Shown in pieces: positions 11,501 to 20,814 of a stretch of 64,000 bases of DNA. Each line of letters opens with the position of its first letter. Position 1 is the first letter of the stretch. This stretch comes from Symbiodinium natans (lineage: Eukaryota; Sar; Dinophyceae; Suessiales; Symbiodiniaceae). The notes under the pieces were generated by a model. It worked only from the letters and a program-made list of their open reading frames with translations, did not search any database and had not been told where the DNA came from. Made by a program: the position numbers and the translations under genes. The stretch is from assembly GCA_905221605.1 (NCBI GenBank), contig CAJNDS010001224.1, positions 188,001-252,000 of the forward strand, given 5' to 3'.

Positions 11501-12105
11501 ATAATTTAAATATGAAGGCCCCGAATTAAATATTAATTATTTAATTCGGGGCCTTCATATTTAAATTATTTCATTCTTCCTGCGGGAGGAGGCCCGCCCC
11601 CCCCCCCTCCAGGATTTAAATTATTTAAATTATTAATTCCCGGGCCCGAATTAAACAATTTAAATATGAAGCTCCCGAATTAAATATTCATATTTAAATC
11701 GTGGCCTTCATATTTAAAATTATTTAAATCGGGCCCGGGAATTAAATAATTTAAATTTAAATAATTTAAATAATTTAAATAATTTAATCCTGGAGGGGGG
11801 GGGGGGGGCGGGCCTCCTCCCGCAGGAAGAATTAAAAATTTAAATATGAAGGCTCCGAATTAAATATTAATATTTAATTCGGGGCCTTCATATTTAAATT
11901 ATTTAATTCCTCCTGCGGGAGGAGGCCCGCCCCCCCCCCCTCCAGGATTTAAATTATTTAAATTATTTAAATTATTTAAATTATTTAAATTATTTAAATT
12001 ATTTAAATTATTTAATTCCCGGGCCCGAATTAAATAATTTAAATATGAAGCTCCAGAATTAAATATTCATATTTAAATCGGGGCCTTCATATTTAATTCA
12101 GGCCT
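8530..12105. repeat. 330 bp double-hairpin tandem array, about 11 copies
   Basis: Each unit holds two long inverted repeats. One is centred on TATGAATATTTAATTCGGGG between arms of AAATATGAAGGCC; the other is bounded by CCCGGGCCCGAATTAAATAA and its complement. Units are joined by CCTGGAGGGGGG and CCCCCCCTCCAGG clamps. Clamps of the CTCCAGGATTTAAAT or CTCCCGGATTTAAAT type recur near 8660, 9015, 9335, 9655, 9940, 10275, 10590, 10890, 11240, 11610 and 11940. Some units are truncated (9900, 10860). Stop codons occur in every frame and nothing reads as coding. Confidence 0.95.
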
Positions 12106-12109
12106 GGGA

Positions 12110-12250
12110 CCCCCCCTAGGACCTAAAATAGGGTCTATTAGGAAGTTGGCTCTTGTAAATGAGTATACGTTTTGGGGCCTTTTTTCCTCTTGTGAACACG
12201 AGTGCCAGCTTCCAAATAAACCCTATTTAAGCTGCACACGGGGGGGGGGT
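12110..12250. other. Palindromic spacer, no gene seen
   Basis: Two copies of a TAGGGTCTATTAGGAAG / CTTCCAAATAAACCCTA inverted pair, similar to the segment near 2405-2480. Possibly another small TIR element. Confidence 0.4.
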
Positions 12251-12476
12251 CCCTTCAATGAGAATTGGGAGCCTGTGGTGAAGAAATAGTCCTTCAGAGG
12301 TATTGGGCGCCTCGGGGCGCGGCAAGAACCAGACCAAGCTACCCAACACCCAGATCCCATGGAAAGGGTACAGAACATACTGGAGGTTAAGTAGGAGGGG
12401 AGCTTGAGAAAAACGAACTTTGGTGTGGCGATGGGCTCGTGGTGGGCACGCTCCACCTGAACCCCAAACTTAGGGT

Positions 12477-12715
12477 TCAGGGTTCCGGGGTTCCGGGGTT
12501 CAGGGGTTCAGGGGTCCAGGGGTTCAGGGTTTAGGGTTTAGGGTTTAGGGTTCAGGGGTTCAGGGGTTCAGGGGTTCAGGGGTTCAGGGGTTCAGGGGTT
12601 CAGGGGTTCAGGGGTTCAGGGGTTCAGGGTTTAGGGTTTAGGGTTCAGGGTTCAGGGTTTAGGGTTTAGGGTTTAGGGTTTAGGGTTTAGGGTTTAGGGT
12701 TTAGGGTTTAGGGTA
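12477..12715 (+). repeat. Variant telomere-like array (TTCAGGGG / TTTAGGG)
   Basis: Runs of TTCAGGGG (8 bp) switch to TTTAGGG and TTCAGGG. The ordered switch suggests local expansion of variant units rather than random decay. Confidence 0.9.
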
Positions 12716-12732
12716 ATTCCCCCCCCCCCGGC

Positions 12733-12818
12733 TTTCGTGGAGGAGTACGGGTTCTGCAGCATGTCGAAGAACACCGTCAGGAGCAAAGCGACTTGCAAGC
12801 TGTTGTTGACAATCATTC
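12733..12818 (-). CDS. Putative internal exon of a membrane protein
   Basis: Minus-strand exon of 86 nt (2 nt plus 28 codons). Acceptor GCGCAG/GA; the likely donor is AAA/GCCGGG, a GC type. The peptide starts MIVNNSLQVALLLTVFFDML, a hydrophobic helix, then QNPYSSTK. 24 of 28 codons end in G or C. It is wedged between two telomere-like arrays. Family not recognised. Confidence 0.55.
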
Positions 12819-12831
12819 CTGCGCATGGAGT

Positions 12832-12976
12832 AGGGTTTAGGGTTTAGGGTTTAGGGTTTAGGGTTTAGGGTTTAGGGTTTAGGGTTTAGGGTTTAGGGTT
12901 TAGGGTTTAGGGTTTAGGGTTTAGGGTTTAGGGTTTAGGGTAAACCCTAAACCCTACACCCTACACCCTAAACCCT
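12832..12976 (+). repeat. Telomere-like tract, inverted junction
   Basis: About 16 TTTAGGG units meet CCCTAAA units head to head at 12938-12945. A fold-back junction of this kind can form a hairpin. Confidence 0.95.
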
Positions 12977-13885
12977 AGTTAGGTTTTGGGGTTTACAAGG
13001 TCTACGGTGCCTTAGTTGAATTCCAAAACAAATGGGTCCTTAAACCTTTTGAGGAGACCCAAAACCTAGTGTTGAAAAAGAGACCTCAACCCGGGTTAAA
13101 GCCTAAAAACCTTTCGCCAAAACACGAGCTCTTAAAACACTTTTGCTTCAGAAAGAAAAACTGGGATGGACAAGCTTCCAACATACAATCATCTCATACC
13201 CAAGAAGGGAAAACAAGAGACATCCCAGGGGCCTTCCAGATAAACCCAACACCTTGAGACTCGGAAGGACTCACTATCCGATCTTCCTCGGGGTTTGATC
13301 TGGAATCAAGTTTCCAGTTCTGCAGTATGCCCCCGATTGCCTGTATGAGCCTAGACAACCCGTGCAAGTTCAGTAGATTTGTGGGAGGCCCCAAACCCGC
13401 CCAGTCTCCCTGAACCTTCAAACCCTAAGGACGCGGCTCTAAGAGCTTTCCTGAAGATGCGTCCTGCGAGCCTTCTAGGTTTTAGCATGCTCGTGTTCTT
13501 GAGGGCTTGGTTGCGTTTCCAATGCCAAAATGTGACAGGACTTCTGGGAATATGTGGCCCTAGACCCTACCCGCCCCCCGCCCCGCCCCAAACCCTAGAC
13601 CCTTAGACCCTAGACCCTAAACCCCTCTGAGCGCCGCGGCCTCCCAGGACGGTTTAGGGCTTATCCCCACACACTCGAACGAACCAGGAGGCTCGACCTC
13701 AACCACAAACCCCCGAGATACATCTTGGAAACACTGAACGCTTGGGTTTGGGGTTTAGGGTTTAGGGTTAAGGGGTAGGGCTTCGGGTTTAGGCTGCTTG
13801 ACATTGCTTGTGGGTGCAGGGGCTTAGGGATCGGGCCATCAGGATTTAGAGTTCAGGGTTTGTGATGTGCGCGTCCTGTCCAAAG

Positions 13886-13973
13886 GATCACCTTGTCCGT
13901 CCACGCTGTCTGGTGGCAGAAAAGCAAGACTGCCTAGGGCTGGCGGCCAAGAGGCTGCTTGCCGCCCTAAGAG
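13886..13973 (+). CDS. Possible exon, plus strand
   Basis: Acceptor CAAAG/GAT and GC-type donor AGAG/GCTTTG enclose 29 codons plus 1 nt. Residues begin DHLVRPRCLVAEKQDCLGLA. Flanking sequence carries degenerate telomere-like repeats. Unassigned. Confidence 0.35.
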
Positions 13974-14071
13974 GCTTTGGGGATTCAGGGTTTAGGGTTT
14001 CCGCCCCTTCCATACCAACCAGTTCGTGGACTATCTCAAGTCATAGTAGCTGTATCGCAACGTAGTTGAAG

Positions 14072-14213
14072 GGTAGTTGCATGGGCCAATATGGTCCCTT
14101 ACCCTCTTTAAAGGGTTTTGATGTAGGGGCCCTTGAGTTGTATAGGGTATATAAGGGGTACATAGGAGGTCCCCTTTTAAGGGCCCATACTAAGGGACGA
14201 TGTAACTACTCTT
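14072..14213. mobile_element. Family D TIR element
   Basis: Family D ends are GTAGTTACATGGTCCCTTA and its complement AAGGGCCCATGTAACTACCCTTAG. Here the left half reads TTGCATGGGCCAATATGGTC and the right half GGACGATGTAACTACTCTTAG. Confidence 0.65.
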
Positions 14214-14246
14214 AGACGTAGGGATTTTGTGGGGGATCGTTTGCAG

Positions 14247-14281
14247 CCTTGTCCCAGATCTTCCAACATGGCTTCATTAAG
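14247..14281 (+). CDS. Possible 35 nt exon, plus strand
   Basis: TTTGCAG acceptor and a consensus AAG/GTAATG donor enclose 2 nt plus 11 codons (LSQIFQHGFIK). Short, but both splice signals are canonical. It lies between the plus-strand islands at 13.9 and 14.5 kb. Confidence 0.35.
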
Positions 14282-14481
14282 GTAATGCCTTAGAACGCCG
14301 AATGAGTCCCTAAACGGTAAACCCCAAACCAAACAATCATTTGCAGGATTTCCGAGTTAGCCTCTTTTGCAAGGCCAATTCTATTACAAGCTGCCTTTTC
14401 TTTTTCTTTTTTTGGGGGGGAGGGGTGGTTACTATATATGGGAAGCTAGAACTAACCAAGAAAAGGTTTCGGCTTGAGCAG

Positions 14482-14568
14482 GTGCGACTCAAAGAAGCTC
14501 AAGCTGCGCTGCGGCACGACCCTGCACTCAGAAAAACACTTAAACGTCTGGGCCGAAACCCGTGTTGA
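14482..14568 (+). CDS. Possible terminal exon, plus strand
   Basis: After a GAGCAG acceptor the frame reads VRLKEAQAALRHDPALRKTL and ends at a TGA. The charged, helix-forming composition suggests coiled coil. The same frame is open upstream to about 14450. Unassigned. Confidence 0.4.
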   Translation: MRLKEAQAALRHDPALRKTLKRLGRNPC

Positions 14569-14570
14569 CA

Positions 14571-14783
14571 CTCAACCCTAAACCCTAATAAGCCCTAGAA
14601 ACCCGGCAAACCCTATAAACCCCATTAACAATATAAACCCTGTAAACCCTATAAACCCTATAAACCCGATAAACCCTATGAACCCTAAAAACCCTATAAA
14701 CCCTATAAAGCCTATAAACCCTATTAAGCCTATAACCCTATTAACCCTATTAACCCTATAAACCCTAAACCCTAAACCCTAAA
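14571..14783 (+). repeat. Variant telomere-like array (CCCTATAAA)
   Basis: Mixture of CCCTATAAA, CCCTATTAA and CCCTAAA units: a 9-mer variant that alternates with the heptamer. Confidence 0.9.
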
Positions 14784-14869
14784 GTTCTTCCGCCACGCCA
14801 CGGCGTCCCACATGGATTGGTCGAGATCGTAGGATGCCGGGGGCGGCTCCTGGCTCGAGGAGTTGCTTC
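14784..14869 (-). CDS. Putative exon, Ser/Pro-rich
   Basis: Minus-strand frame GSNSSSQEPPPASYDLDQSM continuing to WDAVAWRKN, 29 codons, 25 ending in G or C. Acceptor GATAAG/GA. The donor side abuts the telomere-like array directly, without an obvious GT, so a GA or GC donor is assumed. Confidence 0.5.
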
Positions 14870-14877
14870 CTTATCAG

Positions 14878-14990
14878 GTTTTAGGGTTTAGGGTTTAGGG
14901 GTTTAGGGGTTTAGGGGTTTAGGGGTTTAGGGTTTAGGGTTTAGGGTTTAGGGTTTAGGGTTTAGGGTTTAGGGTTAGGGTTTAGGGCAC
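14878..14990 (+). repeat. Telomere-like tract (TTTAGGG)n
   Basis: About 15 units, four of them expanded to TTTAGGGG. Confidence 0.95.
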
Positions 14991-15132
14991 AAGGAGGGGT
15001 CCCCTTACGAAAGTAACCAGAGTCAAGGGAAGGATATCCTAAGTTAGGATCCTTAGAACCCAATTTAGGACTTGTAACTGGGGGGGGCTCCTCCTTTCAG
15101 ATCTGGGATCTGGGGTTGCCCCCTTCACCCTA

Positions 15133-15240
15133 ACTTAGTTGTCCAGTAGCTCGGGGTTCCTAAAGGTTAAGCTGGGAATACAAGGGGATGATACTACCCC
15201 AAGAAGGTTAAACGTCACCTACTCTACAACTAAGCTAAAG
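15133..15240. mobile_element. Family I TIR element
   Basis: Ends CTTAGTTGTCCAGTAGC and CTCTACAACTAAG; internal arm GATACTACCCCAAGAAGGTTAA. Other copies at 39642-39725 and 41292-41393. Confidence 0.7.
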
Positions 15241-15356
15241 CATCCGTGCACCCGTATACCTGGGTATTGTACTCACGCGACAGGAGCGACCGAAAGGACT
15301 CTTGGCTTGCCAGGAAAGAGCAACGAAGACCCAACAACACCAAACCCTCAACTTTG

Positions 15357-15453
15357 GATGTTCCCCCTCATACTGACAGTCCTTAGTAGGGATTCTACTA
15401 GGAGGGGTAGTCTAATCCCGATTAAGGATCTGCTAGCATAAGGGGGAACATCC
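15357..15453. mobile_element. Family A TIR element
   Basis: Ends GGATGTTCCCCCTCATACTG and CATAAGGGGGAACATCC with the CCTTAGTAGGGATT inner arm. Confidence 0.8.
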
Positions 15454-15495
15454 AAACCCTCAACCCCCCAAACCCCCCTCCCCCCCGCTCCGCAG

Positions 15496-15536
15496 AAGCG
15501 AGCGTGTGCGCTTTCTTGAGGCCCTCGTCCTGGCAA
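15496..15536 (+). CDS. Possible 41 nt exon, plus strand
   Basis: CTCCGCAG acceptor after a pyrimidine tract and consensus A/GTGGGT donor. It gives SERVRFLEALVLA in the open frame. Weak by length, good by splice signals. Confidence 0.35.
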
Positions 15537-16262
15537 GTGGGTTTAGGGTATTCAGAGTTCAGCGGTTTAGGGTTTAGGGTATAGGGTTTTGGGGTTTGGG
15601 GGTGTAGGGGTTTGGGGTCTAGGGCTTGAAGTCTGTTAGCAAGCTCGGCTAACAGAGGCTCGGAATTCTGTGCCTGCTTTGAGTAGTTGGTGTCTCGGGC
15701 GGGGCCTGTGATATCGCATCTCTGGCAATTCTGGACTGGATACCAAACGGACTTGCACTAAACCTGAAACTTGCGATGCGTGCGTATCCAAGCGACAGTG
15801 TTCCACCCTAAAAACCCTTAAACCCTGGACCCCTAAACCCGAAACCCGGAGCCTTGAGAGCAGGCCCTGAAGTAACACAAATTGGACAGGGATGTCTGGT
15901 GTCCAAGATCACATCCACGGCAAAAGTGAGATGCCTTGAGCCAATTCCTAAGTGAGGGCTTCGGTCATCGAACTCCTAGACCAGGCAAGGCTCTATGTTG
16001 CGTGTAAGGATGTGTGAGGCTTCGGGCTTTGGTCTCAATTCCGTGATTGCTGGTACACATGGGGGGCACCTTCCTTATTTGGAGGAAATCACCATCTAGG
16101 GCGAAGCCCCGAGACATAGCAAAGTTTGCTGCTGCAAGGGGAAGAGGCATGAGCGCTGTCATTGCTCAAATGTCGGATACGGGGTTCTCAAGTAGGGCTC
16201 CTACACTAGGACGGTACTTCTGTGGGGTACTCTCGAGGGGTACGCAAAGTTTGAGAAATAAC

Positions 16263-16368
16263 CCTTAGTTGCTGAGTGCATAGGCCCCAGAGAAGTGTAC
16301 ACTTTCAGTTCTATAGGGGATGATGGTATCCCAAAAAGTGTAAAGTATACTCACTCAGCTACTAAGAC
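16263..16368. mobile_element. Family G TIR element
   Basis: TTAGTTGCTGAGTGCATAGG at the left and ACTCACTCAGCTACTAAG at the right, with the GTGTACACTTTCAGTTC inner arm shared with 2025-2130. Confidence 0.7.
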
Positions 16369-16389
16369 CAACATACTCACCCTACTCAC

Positions 16390-16446
16390 CCAACCCAACC
16401 AAAAACGACGATCCTCCATCACGGGCACGGCGACGATCGCCGCCTG
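16390..16446 (-). CDS. Putative internal exon
   Basis: Nineteen codons on the minus strand (QAAIVAVPVMEDRRFWLGW) between a CACTCAG acceptor and a consensus TGG/GTGAGT donor. The open frame extends further upstream, so the true start could lie farther right. Unassigned. Confidence 0.45.
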
Positions 16447-16481
16447 CTGAGTGACATCAGCGACAGCCCGTAGACCACGAA

Positions 16482-16575
16482 TTGCGTAAGATAAATTATA
16501 CTTCCTTACAGATGCAAGAGCAATATCAGATTTCTTATCTTTAATGTTTGGCGGGGGGGGGGGGGTTCTTAAGCA
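16482..16575. mobile_element. Family C TIR element
   Basis: Family C ends are CTACTATTTGCTTAAGAACC and GGTTCTTAAGCAAATAGTAG around a CCTTATAAGGGCAAT core. This copy carries a poly-G run before the right end. Confidence 0.65.
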
Positions 16576-16792
16576 AATAGTCGCAGAGTCCACCCTCCCC
16601 CCCGCCAGTTTTAAAGTATAAAACCGTCTTGTAACTTCTTTCAGTTGGTAGGAGTAACAGGAACTTCTGGGTGTGCAGAGTGGAAGGTCCAGTGGTCGAG
16701 TGAGGACCATTTGGTTAGTCAGCACGCAATCTGGACCCCATGACTATCCTTTGGTCCTTTGGCATCACACTGTGACTATAACGGGTCCCCCG

Positions 16793-16921
16793 TTACTACT
16801 TTTTGCTTAAGAACCCCCAAAAAATTGAAAAAAAAAAAAAAAAAAAATCCTTATATTACCCTTATAAGGACGATTTGTTTTTTCATTTGTTTTTTTTGGG
16901 GGGGTCTTAAGCAATTGGTAG
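16793..16921. mobile_element. Family C TIR element
   Basis: CTACTTTTTGCTTAAGAACC at the left, GGGTCTTAAGCAATTGGTAG at the right, poly-A and poly-T/G runs inside. Confidence 0.8.
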
Positions 16922-17445
16922 GTTATAATTAAGGAGGGGGAGCAGATGTCCTCATTATCGAACCCCTCGCCCGCCGATACTGCAACAGCCGCGAGGGCAC
17001 AAAGACACCCCTTCTGGTAGCAGGTCTTCTCACCTCAACGATTTCTCAAAGTCCTTTGTCGCAACCAGGTCTCTATCCCTAAACCCTAAACCCTAAACAC
17101 TAAACCCTACAAAATTTAAACAATACCCCCCCCCCCCCCACCCAAGGTCCCCATATTGCGGGATTAAGCAAACTTGGGCTTTGGCTGAGGAGATTTCAAG
17201 GCAAGGGTGCGACCAGCTGGGTGCCCTTACAGAAGGGTTTAGGGTTTAGGGTTTAGTGCTTTATTCTATGAAAGGATAGAAAGTGTTTTAGGTAATGACA
17301 GAAGCTCGTCTAAGGGAACCACCCACCTGACGAACTCCAGATATACTGCTGGAGTCAGAGGGTGTACTTGGAAGCCCTCTTGACTTAGTAAGTAGGGTTA
17401 GCAAGCTAGGTTATGGGGATTATTTCAGGGCTTTCTAGGGAAACG

Positions 17446-17520
17446 AGGTAGACTTACTAAGTCTCCTAAACCCTAAACCCTAAACCCTAAACCCTAAACC
17501 CTACAGGTAGACTTACTAAG
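17446..17520 (+). repeat. Telomere-like tract between 16 bp direct duplications
   Basis: AGGTAGACTTACTAAG occurs at 17446-17461 and exactly again at 17505-17520, with (CCCTAAA)5 between. The duplication contains AG/GT, so a GT-AG intron of one repeat period (59 bp) could be removed precisely. Confidence 0.85.
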
Positions 17521-17573
17521 CCCAAGAACGGCACCCCAAGTAGGAATTCAGGTCCAGGTTGTGTTGGGCCCTC

Positions 17574-17627
17574 CTCCCACTTAGCCTCCGGGGCGTTGAT
17601 GGCCGGTTCCACTTGATGTTGGAAGTC
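17574..17627 (-). CDS. Putative internal exon
   Basis: Eighteen codons (DFQHQVEPAINAPEAKWE) on the minus strand, acceptor CCACCAG/G, donor GAG/GAGGGC of GA type. Codon choice is GC-rich at position three. Unassigned. Confidence 0.45.
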
Positions 17628-17727
17628 CTGGTGGCCGGTTTAGGGTTTAGGGTTTAGGCTTTAGGGCCTAGGGTCCTGATGGCCAACCCCCCTACATCAT
17701 GCAACAAGGCCCTTGTTCTTGCAACAG

Positions 17728-17789
17728 GTGAGGAGGCACATGCCGCCGCTCAGCTAAAAGCGCACTCAGCACCACGCTCTATTATTGGG
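17728..17789 (+). CDS. Possible exon, plus strand
   Basis: GCAACAG acceptor, then 2 nt and 20 codons (EEAHAAAQLKAHSAPRSIIG), then a GTTTAG donor made by the telomere-like tract. Charged, Ala-rich. Confidence 0.35.
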
Positions 17790-18288
17790 GTTTAGGGTTT
17801 AGGGTTCAGGGTTTAGGGTAAGCAGCATCAAATCTGTGGTCATGAGCCATCAACATCCTGCACGAACGGGAACTCAGGGTTCGTGTGTGCCCCTGGAACC
17901 TCCAAGCCACCCAAATGCTGTGCCCGGACCCAGGCAAGAATCGATGGTGTCCAGAAACTCTTAGGAAACCTGTTCTCCACATGAAACGTAAACCTGAAGT
18001 CCTAAACCCCGAAAAAACTGGTGATTTGTCTTCGCACATGCTGGCGAAGAAAACGCTTTTGTTAAAGTGCCTTCATGTGCTCTGTGGTTTAGCGCCCAGG
18101 TTTTAGGACTGAAGGTTTAGGATTTAAGGTATATGGCCACAAACATAAGGAATAGGCCTTCCTCCGCAATAAGAGCCCCAGCATTCTTCAACCTGGTTCA
18201 TCGAGGTCTCTCCTCAAGCTCAACTCTAAACCCTGTACCCTAAACCCTCAGCACCTCCTAATTTGGCACAACAAGCCTGAGGGCCTTA

Positions 18289-18808
18289 GGGTCGTTACAT
18301 GGTCCCTTAGTATGGGCCCTTACAAGGGGACCCCTTACATACCCCCTTCATGTTGGCATGTTCCCCCTCATACAAACAGTCCTTAATAGGGGTTATAATC
18401 GGGAGTACGAGAATCCCCAAGCATAAGGGGGAACATCCCGATATATGGTCCGGCGCCTTCGGTTGAGGGAGCACGCCCTCGGGAAAACCCATGTGTGTAA
18501 GGCGTTTATCCCCCCCCCCCCCCCTCCAGGTCTACGGTCTCAAACCCTACCCTAAGCCCTAAACCGTAAAACCAAACCACAACCACACCACCAGGGGGGG
18601 GGGGAGGGTTAACCCTGAAACCCTTTCAAACCCAAAACCATAAACAACCCGAACCCTAAAACCAACCCCAACCAAACCACGGGGGGGGGGGGGTTCCAGA
18701 CCATGGGTGGGGGGGGGAGGGGGGGGCCGGGGAGCACTGGACCATATATACCCCCTATGTGCCCTATACAACCACCACAGAAAGGGCCCATGTAACTACC
18801 CTTAGAGA
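18289..18808. mobile_element. Family D element split by a family A copy
   Basis: A left family D half (GTTACATGGTCCCTTAGTAT to about 18350) is followed at 18355-18439 by a complete family A copy. Family D right-end sequence (GGGCCCATGTAACTACCCTT) reappears at 18787-18806. The 18.5-18.75 kb spacer is poly-C/G-rich with variant heptamers. Confidence 0.6.
18355..18439. mobile_element. Family A element nested in family D
   Basis: ATGTTCCCCCTCATACAAAC at the left and AAGGGGGAACATCCC at the right. Confidence 0.75.
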
Positions 18809-18991
18809 TTAAGGTTTAGGCCCTTCACCCTCAACCCTATGAACCTCCCAGAGAACAAAAAACATATCTATATATATATATATATACATACACACTAAAA
18901 CCCGATAGACACCAATTCCTGAACCGAAGCCCTGCGCCCCAGGGGGCTCAACACTAAATAAGGAATGTAGCTTAATTCACCGGGCTCCCTA

Positions 18992-19106
18992 TCAACTATT
19001 TGCTTTAGAACCCCCCCCCTCCCCCCTCAAAAAGAAAAAGCTCTCCCTTATAAGGGCAACCTCTGAAAGACTCATATCTTTTGGGGGTTCTTAGGCAAAT
19101 AGTAGC
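18992..19106. mobile_element. Family C TIR element
   Basis: CAACTATTTGCTTTAGAACC and GGTTCTTAGGCAAATAGTAG, CCTTATAAGGGCAA core. Confidence 0.8.
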
Positions 19107-19261
19107 AGCTATACAATTGAAGGAACATTCCTCTGCGCACGGGTCTGGTTCCTTCTGGGAGCTCTAGCCGCCAAACACTACAAGCCCGTTTATGCCTTAA
19201 AATGAGAAGGCTTTGGAATCTCTGGGGAGCCCTGAACCCCTCTAGGCCCCATGAGCCCGCT

Positions 19262-19294
19262 AAACCCTAAACCCTAAACCCTAAACCCTAAGCT
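19262..19294 (+). repeat. Telomere-like tract (CCCTAAA)n
   Basis: Four units between degenerate neighbours. Confidence 0.9.
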
Positions 19295-19316
19295 TTTAGG
19301 GGGCAGTCCTTGACCT

Positions 19317-19360
19317 CACATCCGCGGAGCTCGGCAACCTGCACCTTCGTTCTGAGCTGG
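19317..19360 (+). CDS. Possible exon, plus strand
   Basis: GGGGCAG acceptor followed by LDLTSAELGNLHLRSEL on the plus strand; the frame then runs into variant telomere-like repeats. The 3' border is not certain. Confidence 0.4.
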
Positions 19361-19889
19361 ATTTTAGGGTTCAAGGTTTAGGGTTGAGGGTTTGGGGTTG
19401 TAGGGGTTTAGGGGTTTTGGGGTTCAGGTGCTTAAAGTTTAGGATTTAGGGTTTGGGGCTTAGGGCTTGGGGTTTGGGGTTTGAGGTTTGGGGTTTAGGT
19501 GTGGGGCTTGGGGGGGTTTGTTGGGAGTTGATTGGCGTATAAACTCATTTAGGGTACAGTGATTATAACCCTACCTGTAATTACCCATGAACCTCCAAGT
19601 TGTTTGGGCGCCGAAATTCAGCGAGGGCTTGTTAGCGGCAAACTGACGGCCAACAGCTAGTTCATTTTTGGGTTCTAGGGTTAGGGTATTTGGCGCTTTT
19701 GGGAGGCTCATATAAAATTAGGGTGTATAAGGGTTTCGGGGTTGCACCCCACTCCCCCGAAGATAAAGCACGCCTACCCGAGCGTGCGTTTTCGGGCTGG
19801 ACTTGGGTCGCGCGATATAACCGTTTAAGGGATTGCATAGGGCACAAATTCCCCTAAGGCAATATTCAACAGGGCGCCATACACCAATT

Positions 19890-19975
19890 GGGACATGTAC
19901 CTCAAACCATACTAAGGATCCCTATGTAGTTCAAGGTATGCTCCATCCTTAGAGGGGGGGTTTGGGCTCTCTGGG
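19890..19975. mobile_element. Family F TIR element, partial
   Basis: Family F ends read CAGAGAGCCCAAACCCCTTA and its complement. Here only the right half is clear: ACTAAGGATCCCTATGTAG then TTTGGGCTCTCTGGG. Confidence 0.55.
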
Positions 19976-20155
19976 CTATCAACACTGTCGTGCGCCGGAG
20001 GAGATCCACACATGAAAAGAGGTCTTCTGAAGTAATTGGCCCTCGGTGTGAAGATGATTCGAGTCATCGCCAGCTTCAGTGGAGCGTCGGAGAAAGCGTT
20101 GTAGCGGCGAGGAGGTAAAAATAGGCCGACCCCCTAACGGCCCGTGAGAACAAAC

Positions 20156-20277
20156 CTTAGCAGCGGGAAACACCATGTCCAGAATTGAAGTCGATAAGCC
20201 AGCATGAAAATTGGAGCGGCCAGTCCATAGCGGAAAGCAAGAACTAAGAAAGGCAGGGCTCGCTGCTGTGCTCGGGC
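20156..20277 (-). CDS. Putative exon with two membrane segments
   Basis: Acceptor ATTCAG/GCC and donor AAG/GTTTGT enclose 40 codons plus 2 nt. One frame gives ALPFLVLAFRYGLAAPIFML followed by AYRLQFWTWCFPLL, strongly hydrophobic. A second frame is also open (106 codons to a stop at 19979). The membrane-like frame is preferred by composition only. Confidence 0.4.
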
Positions 20278-20282
20278 CTGAA

Positions 20283-20456
20283 TAGGGATTATAGTACACT
20301 TATTATAATCCCTACTGTAAGGACTGTTTTGTTTAGTATCAGTGGGGCACACCCCAACCCTAAACCCTAAACCCTAAACCCTAAACCCTAAACCCTAAAC
20401 CCTAAACCCTAAACCCTAAACCCCAAGCTGTTAGTATAAAGGGGGGAACATCCCAG
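20283..20456. mobile_element. Family A element interrupted by telomere-like tract
   Basis: GGATTATAGTACACTTATTA and GACTGTTTTGTTTAGTATCA are followed by (CCCTAAA)9 at 20357-20423. A second right end, CTGTTAGTATAAAGGGGGGA, comes next. The right end seems duplicated around the tract. Confidence 0.65.
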
Positions 20457-20476
20457 AAGGCATCCTAGTGATCCAC

Positions 20477-20517
20477 CTGCAGCTCCCGAATCACCTCTTG
20501 TTGAGACGCGATCTGTC
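20477..20517 (-). CDS. Putative coiled-coil exon
   Basis: Acceptor GCCAAG/GA and donor CAG/GTGGAT enclose QIASQQEVIRELQ on the minus strand, 13 codons plus 2 nt. Heptad-like composition. Confidence 0.45.
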
Positions 20518-20526
20518 CTTGGCGCA

Positions 20527-20710
20527 AGTGACTACGAATTGCTTAAGAACCCCTCCCCCCGTTTAGGGTTTAGGGTTTAGGGTTTAGGGTTTAGGGCTTG
20601 GGGTTTAGGGTTTAGGGAAAAGGAACCAACAAATCTACTTCCTTAAATAAGGGCAAGACAGGGATCATCATCTGTCACTGTTTTGGGGGGGTTCTTTAGC
20701 AAATAGTAGG
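20527..20710. mobile_element. Family C element with telomere-like insert
   Basis: Left end GAATTGCTTAAGAACCCC, right end GGTTCTTTAGCAAATAGTAG. A TTTAGGG tract (20561-20618) occupies the middle. Confidence 0.7.
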
Positions 20711-20775
20711 TGAAGCATCAAGCAGCGCGGATTAGCGCATGGGGTCCTTGAGTTGTGTGGAAGAGAGGCTCCCAG

Positions 20776-20814
20776 CTACAAGCAGAGGTACAACGTCCCG
20801 AAGATTGGTTGCAG
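20776..20814 (+). CDS. Possible 39 nt exon, plus strand
   Basis: CTCCCAG acceptor, LQAEVQRPEDWLQ, CAG/GTTGGT donor; both borders in phase 0. Confidence 0.35.
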
